This document shows, piece by piece, positions 41,796 through 44,764 of a stretch of 44,764 nt of DNA (position 1 is the first letter of the stretch; every line of letters starts with the position of its first letter). Both the position numbers and the translations under genes were made by a program. Under the pieces are notes generated by a model, which was not told the DNA's origin, made no database searches, and saw only the letters and a program-made list of their open reading frames with translations. Source of the DNA: Bacteroidales bacterium. GTDB taxonomy: Bacteria; Bacteroidota; Bacteroidia; Bacteroidales; JAIPAP01. The DNA lies in contig JAIPAP010000019.1 in NCBI GenBank assembly GCA_021740045.1, positions 1 through 44,764 of the forward strand. Direction: 5' to 3'.

Positions 41796-42724
41796 AGCTG
41801 GTATCGCTTTAATACCCGAAGTGCCCGCAGGGTATTCATTCTACTTGCTTTTCCCGTCCTTTCGGCATCAAACCAAACCTTACCTTGATATTTCTGCTGT
41901 ACAGGCCACCTTCCATTTTTATCCTGCTTATCCTTCAGGATTTGAATCGCCCCGGCCATACGTTCATCAAAAGGAAAATCAACTTCTTGTAAATAATCAA
42001 GCATTCTTAAAATATCATACCGCCACCGCGGGGGGAATGATAAACGGATCATTTTATCATCCACCACTTCTCCTATACGATGCGAGCGGAATAAATGATG
42101 CCTTAGCATGAACTCTATGGCTTTTTGTTGCATATTGTTTGGCGCTATATCTTTAAAACGTTTTTCATATTCCCGTAAACCTAGAACACTAATAGTGGTG
42201 TGAAAACTGCTGTGCTTAGCGCCCCTGTATGACTCACAATTCCAACCGCCATCTTGCATCTGCTGGTCTTTCAAATGTTCGGCCAGTTGATGTATCCGCC
42301 TATCGTCCAGGTTAAAATACGAACACAGTCCCAAAATCATTCCGGTGACGCAGGTTTCACTGTGCTTCAATGATTTAAAATAGTTGATGCCGCCATCCTT
42401 ATAAAAACCTTTGTCGAGAAGTATACTTGCACTCTCAACAGCTTCCTTATTGGCCGGTGACAATCCCAACCTTCTGAGCCAGGTCATGGTATAAGTGGTG
42501 GAAGTCCATTTGGGAGTGTATAGGCCGTTGTCCCAGAGCCCGTTTTCGCCGCGAAAGGAAAGCAGTCGCTCACCCCAGCCTTGGGTAGCAACGGATTGCC
42601 GCACAGGCTCATAATCTGACGGTTCTATATCCATCAAATCGCACATTACCTGCCATTTTACAGAAGGGTCGCCTTCCATAAGCCAATTGATAATCGTTGT
42701 GGGTGTTGCAAATTGCGCTTTCAT
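41792..42724 (-). CDS. Squalene/terpene-cyclase-fold (alpha/alpha-barrel) protein
   Basis: A 310-residue protein built of repeated helix pairs as in terpene cyclases and prenyltransferases. A QW-type motif is visible as QMQDGGWNCE near residue 162; other GxxW segments occur as GLWDNGLY and GRWPVQQKY near the C-terminus. The catalytic aspartates of squalene-hopene cyclase (DxDDTA) are not seen, so it is a non-canonical family member, possibly binding or acting on a lipid. I start it at the ATG at 42724 (MKAQFATPTTIINWLMEGDPS), because the upstream residues to 42811 would overlap a promoter region and look non-coding. It overlaps the esterase gene by four bases. There is no signal peptide. Confidence 0.7.
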   Translation of the reverse strand: MKAQFATPTTIINWLMEGDPSVKWQVMCDLMDIEPSDYEPVRQSVATQGWGERLLSFRGENGLWDNGLYTPKWTSTTYTMTWLRRLGLSPANKEAVESASILLDKGFYKDGGINYFKSLKHSETCVTGMILGLCSYFNLDDRRIHQLAEHLKDQQMQDGGWNCESYRGAKHSSFHTTISVLGLREYEKRFKDIAPNNMQQKAIEFMLRHHLFRSHRIGEVVDDKMIRLSFPPRWRYDILRMLDYLQEVDFPFDERMAGAIQILKDKQDKNGRWPVQQKYQGKVWFDAERTGKASRMNTLRALRVLKRYQL

Positions 42725-42750
42725 ATCAGTGTTTGAAAATAATAAAAACA

Positions 42751-42764
42751 TCCGAATGTTCGGA
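42751..42764. promoter_or_regulatory. Perfect palindrome TCCGAA-tg-TTCGGA between divergent genes
   Basis: Six-base-pair perfect arms with a two-base spacer. It lies between the cyclase-fold gene and thyA, upstream of both. It could be an operator for a dimeric regulator. Confidence 0.45.
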
Positions 42765-42787
42765 CTGTTAATAAATTGATGTTTATT

Positions 42788-42807
42788 TATCTTTGCTCTT
42801 AAAGATA
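42788..42807. promoter_or_regulatory. Overlapping divergent -7 boxes, thyA and cyclase-fold gene
   Basis: TATCTTTG on the plus strand (42788-42795) fits TAnnTTTG for thyA, 53 bases before its ATG. On the minus strand TATCTTTA (42807-42800) is a near match for the gene starting at 42724. Together they form TATCTTT-gctctt-AAAGATA, a 20-base inverted repeat, so the two promoters would overlap. Confidence 0.5.
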
Positions 42808-42847
42808 GCACAAATTAACATATAACAAATAACGATATTTTTCCGAT

Positions 42848-43639
42848 ATGCGACAATACCTTGATCTACTGCAACATGTTCTGGATAATGGGGTGGAAAA
42901 AAACGACCGGACCGGTACAGGCACTAAAAGCGTGTTTGGTTATCAAATGCGCTTTGACTTGCAAAAGGGATTTCCGCTCATAACTACCAAGAAACTACAT
43001 CTTAAATCCATTATCTATGAGCTATTATGGTTCCTGAAAGGCGATACCAATGTACATTATTTACAGGAGCACGGTGTACGTATCTGGAACGAATGGGCCG
43101 GTAAAAACGGTGATCTGGGGCCAATATACGGAGCCCAATGGCGCTCTTGGCGGGGAGCCGATAAAACGGTCGATCAGATCTCCCAGGCCATCGATATGAT
43201 CAAAAACAAACCCGATTCTCGCCGCATCTTAATCAGCGCATGGAATGTGGGCGAATTGGATAAAATGGCCCTGCCGCCCTGTCACATCCTGTTCCAGTTT
43301 TATGTGGCCAACGGAAAGCTTTCCTGTCAGCTATATCAGCGCAGCGCCGATTTGTTTCTGGGTGTTCCCTTCAACATCGCATCGTATTCGCTATTTACCA
43401 TGATGATGGCACAGGCTACCGGACTACAGGCTGGTGAATTTGTGCATACCTTTGGCGACACCCATATTTATTCCAATCACATGGACCAGGTTAAACTTCA
43501 GCTCACCCGTGAGCCAAGGCCTCTGCCAACCATGAAAATTAACCCCGACGTGAAAAGCATCTTTGATTTCAAATACGAAGATTTCGAATTACACAATTAT
43601 GATCCGCACCCTCATATAAAAGGAAAAGTAGCTATTTGA
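42848..43639 (+). CDS. thyA: Thymidylate synthase
   Basis: A 263-residue folate-dependent enzyme that methylates dUMP to dTMP. Seen landmarks are the N-terminal [12 protein letters not shown], the phosphate-binding arginines, [13 protein letters not shown], the catalytic cysteine in [12 protein letters not shown] near residue 146, and [18 protein letters not shown]. The terminus [12 protein letters not shown] is typical, with the final hydrophobic residues. Length is normal for E. coli-type ThyA (264). It is followed by folA with a one-base overlap (TGATG), so both are made together. The gene lies beyond the -7 box TATCTTTG at 42788. Confidence 0.98.
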   Translation: MRQYLDLLQHVLDNGVEKNDRTGTGTKSVFGYQMRFDLQKGFPLITTKKLHLKSIIYELLWFLKGDTNVHYLQEHGVRIWNEWAGKNGDLGPIYGAQWRSWRGADKTVDQISQAIDMIKNKPDSRRILISAWNVGELDKMALPPCHILFQFYVANGKLSCQLYQRSADLFLGVPFNIASYSLFTMMMAQATGLQAGEFVHTFGDTHIYSNHMDQVKLQLTREPRPLPTMKINPDVKSIFDFKYEDFELHNYDPHPHIKGKVAI

Positions 43640-44154
43640 TGGAAATTCCGGTATCACAAGACAAAATATATATGATCGTGGCTATTGCCAACAATTGGGT
43701 CATTGGCAAGGATGGCAATATGCCCTGGCACATGCCTGCCGATTTAAAATTTTTTAAAAGAACCACTATGGGCCATGCCATGGTCATGGGCCGGCGAACA
43801 TTTGAATCCTTCGGAAGCAGGCCTTTACCAGGAAGAACATCGGTTGTGGTGACCCACAACCCCAACTGGCAAACCGAAGGCGTTATTGTTGCTCACAGCT
43901 TGGAAAAAGCCCTCGACAAGGTAAAAGAACATGAAAAGATCTTTATCATAGGCGGGTCGGATTTATACCGGCAAGGTATGGAAATTGCCGGCACCTTAAT
44001 TGTAACCCGCATCTTTGCCGACCTGGAAGGCGATACCTTTTTCCCGGAGATCGCATATGAAAAATGGAAAGAAGTTGAGCGCGAGGACCATCAACCCGAC
44101 GAAAAAAACCCTTACCGCTATGCATTTATAACTTACAGGCGGAGAGGAAGGTAG
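43639..44154 (+). CDS. folA: Dihydrofolate reductase
   Basis: A 171-residue enzyme that regenerates tetrahydrofolate from the dihydrofolate left by thymidylate synthase. The family signature is complete: KIYMIVAIANNWVIGKDGNMPWHMPADLKFFKRTT, then MGRRTFESFG and PLPGRTSVVVTHNP, and the later IIGGSDLYRQG. The catalytic acid is the aspartate of MPADLKFF near residue 36. The ATG at 43639 overlaps the thyA stop (TGATG); a TTG three bases upstream is less likely. The first eleven residues before KIYMIVAI are an extension relative to E. coli FolA. It is the last gene in the window. Confidence 0.97.
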   Translation: MEIPVSQDKIYMIVAIANNWVIGKDGNMPWHMPADLKFFKRTTMGHAMVMGRRTFESFGSRPLPGRTSVVVTHNPNWQTEGVIVAHSLEKALDKVKEHEKIFIIGGSDLYRQGMEIAGTLIVTRIFADLEGDTFFPEIAYEKWKEVEREDHQPDEKNPYRYAFITYRRRGR

Positions 44155-44764
44155 CTTAATGCTCTGAGTTCTGAGTTCTGAGTTCTGAGTTCCAAGTTCC
44201 AAGTTCCAAGTTCTGAATTTTAAATTCTACGGGTAGTCTGTGCTGGTCTATTCTTCACCCACAAGAACCAGGCGCCATTTGAATTCAGAGTTCATTGTTC
44301 TAAATTCCTGATTCTAAGCGACTTATACACATGTCAGTAAGCATTATCGTTTTAATGAAAATCCACATCTCCTCCCGATAGCTATGCGAGTAAAATCTCA
44401 GAACTCCTGACCCTCTTATTAAAAATCAAGCATTTGCGCTATGAGTCTCGTAAGATAAAATGTTGTACTGTTTTCTTATAATATCTTGTCAATGGTGTCT
44501 GGAAAAATCAGGGAGATTTCCTGCCCACGCCTGAGGCAGGCGGGCTAGCTCGCCTAGCCTAAAGCAAGCCTACAAATGACAAGTTTTTATTGGATGCTGA
44601 TTGTAAAATGGTTATGAATTATTCCCAATAAAGTGGGCTAGGTATATATACAAAGATGACTGCAACCTGACGGAGACCCCTGCCTGTCCGGCAGGCAGGT
44701 CTCAGTCGCCTCCTAACGTCGGCTTTTTCGAGGTGACAAAAGTTTTAAAAGTGTAGGTGGAGTC
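44155..44764. repeat. Repeat- and hairpin-rich 3' region
   Basis: About 610 bases without a gene. Tandem AGTTCTG/AGTTCCA units occupy about 44160-44217. A palindromic segment with GCCT..AGGC and CGGGCTAGCTCG elements lies about 44529-44554. A long hairpin sits at 44673-44703 (listed separately), followed by CTAACGTCGGC. Confidence 0.7.
44673..44703. repeat. Twelve-base-pair hairpin with a bulge
   Basis: The outer stem GAGACC/GGTCTC and inner stem CCTGCC/GGCAGG enclose a five-base loop, with a two-base bulge on the right arm. The flanking bases continue partial pairing (CTGACG with CAGTCG). The hairpin is followed by CCTAACGTCGGC, which resembles an attC-like edge, but no integrase or cassette is seen. 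Confidence 0.65.

Noticed and set aside
42725-42811. N-terminal extension of the cyclase-fold protein by 29 residues
   Set aside because: The extra residues would be encoded across a palindrome and a probable promoter, so the ATG at 42724 is preferred.

Overview
The window looks like a chromosomal segment from a member of the Bacteroidota. The evidence is promoter-like -7 boxes of the TAnnTTTG type in front of several genes, weak Shine-Dalgarno sequences, a TonB receptor with a carboxypeptidase-regulatory-like N-terminus, and housekeeping genes (rhlE-type helicase, ettA, gcvP, thyA-folA, a membrane pyrophosphatase, a BFN nuclease) with Bacteroidota-style sequences. No rRNA, tRNA or CRISPR array was recognised. 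Species assignment is not possible from this reading.

Layout. (1) 1-3831: a DEAD-box helicase and a convergent ettA, separated by a repeat-rich gap. (2) 4320-16792: a more AT-rich accessory island. It holds an AlbA_2/Schlafen-type protein, a tight three-gene operon (NPPY methyltransferase, tryptophan-rich unknown protein, HAD phosphatase), an IS4-family element, an Mrr-like nuclease broken by one in-frame TGA, two similar four-helix membrane proteins (one broken by a stop), a duplicated UPF0175/DUF3368 toxin-antitoxin locus with both toxins truncated, an intact yefM-yoeB pair with a recognisable operator, and a HigB-like/HigA-like/SecB-like set that looks like a toxin-antitoxin-chaperone system. 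(3) 16793-20968: an AddA-like helicase-nuclease flanked on both sides by low-complexity short-unit repeats, one of which runs into its last codons. (4) 20969-28900: a six-gene minus-strand operon with a well-formed Bacteroidota promoter. In transcription order it encodes a GT4 glycosyltransferase, a HAD protein, a second GT4, a GT81 glucosyl-3-phosphoglycerate-synthase-like enzyme, a GH13_18 glucosylglycerate-phosphorylase-like enzyme and a glycerate kinase. (5) 29055-38115: a DUF2271 lipoprotein with a TonB receptor, gcvP, and a divergent membrane pyrophosphatase, with two clear terminators. (6) 38483-44154: a BFN/UVR nuclease, a CNT nucleoside transporter, a coupled esterase plus terpene-cyclase-fold pair, and thyA-folA. 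The last 600 bases are repeats and hairpins.

How the genes work together. The six-gene operon appears to encode both synthesis and phosphorolytic recovery of a glucosylglycerate-type compatible solute. GT81 would make glucosyl-3-phosphoglycerate. The GT4 enzymes could extend it, for example towards mannosylglucosylglycerate. The phosphorylase would return glucose-1-phosphate and glycerate, and the kinase would feed glycerate into glycolysis. This is the strongest candidate for an under-described system. The second is the methyltransferase/Trp-rich/HAD operon, and the third is the SecB-associated toxin-antitoxin set. All functions are inferred by reading; nothing was searched or computed.
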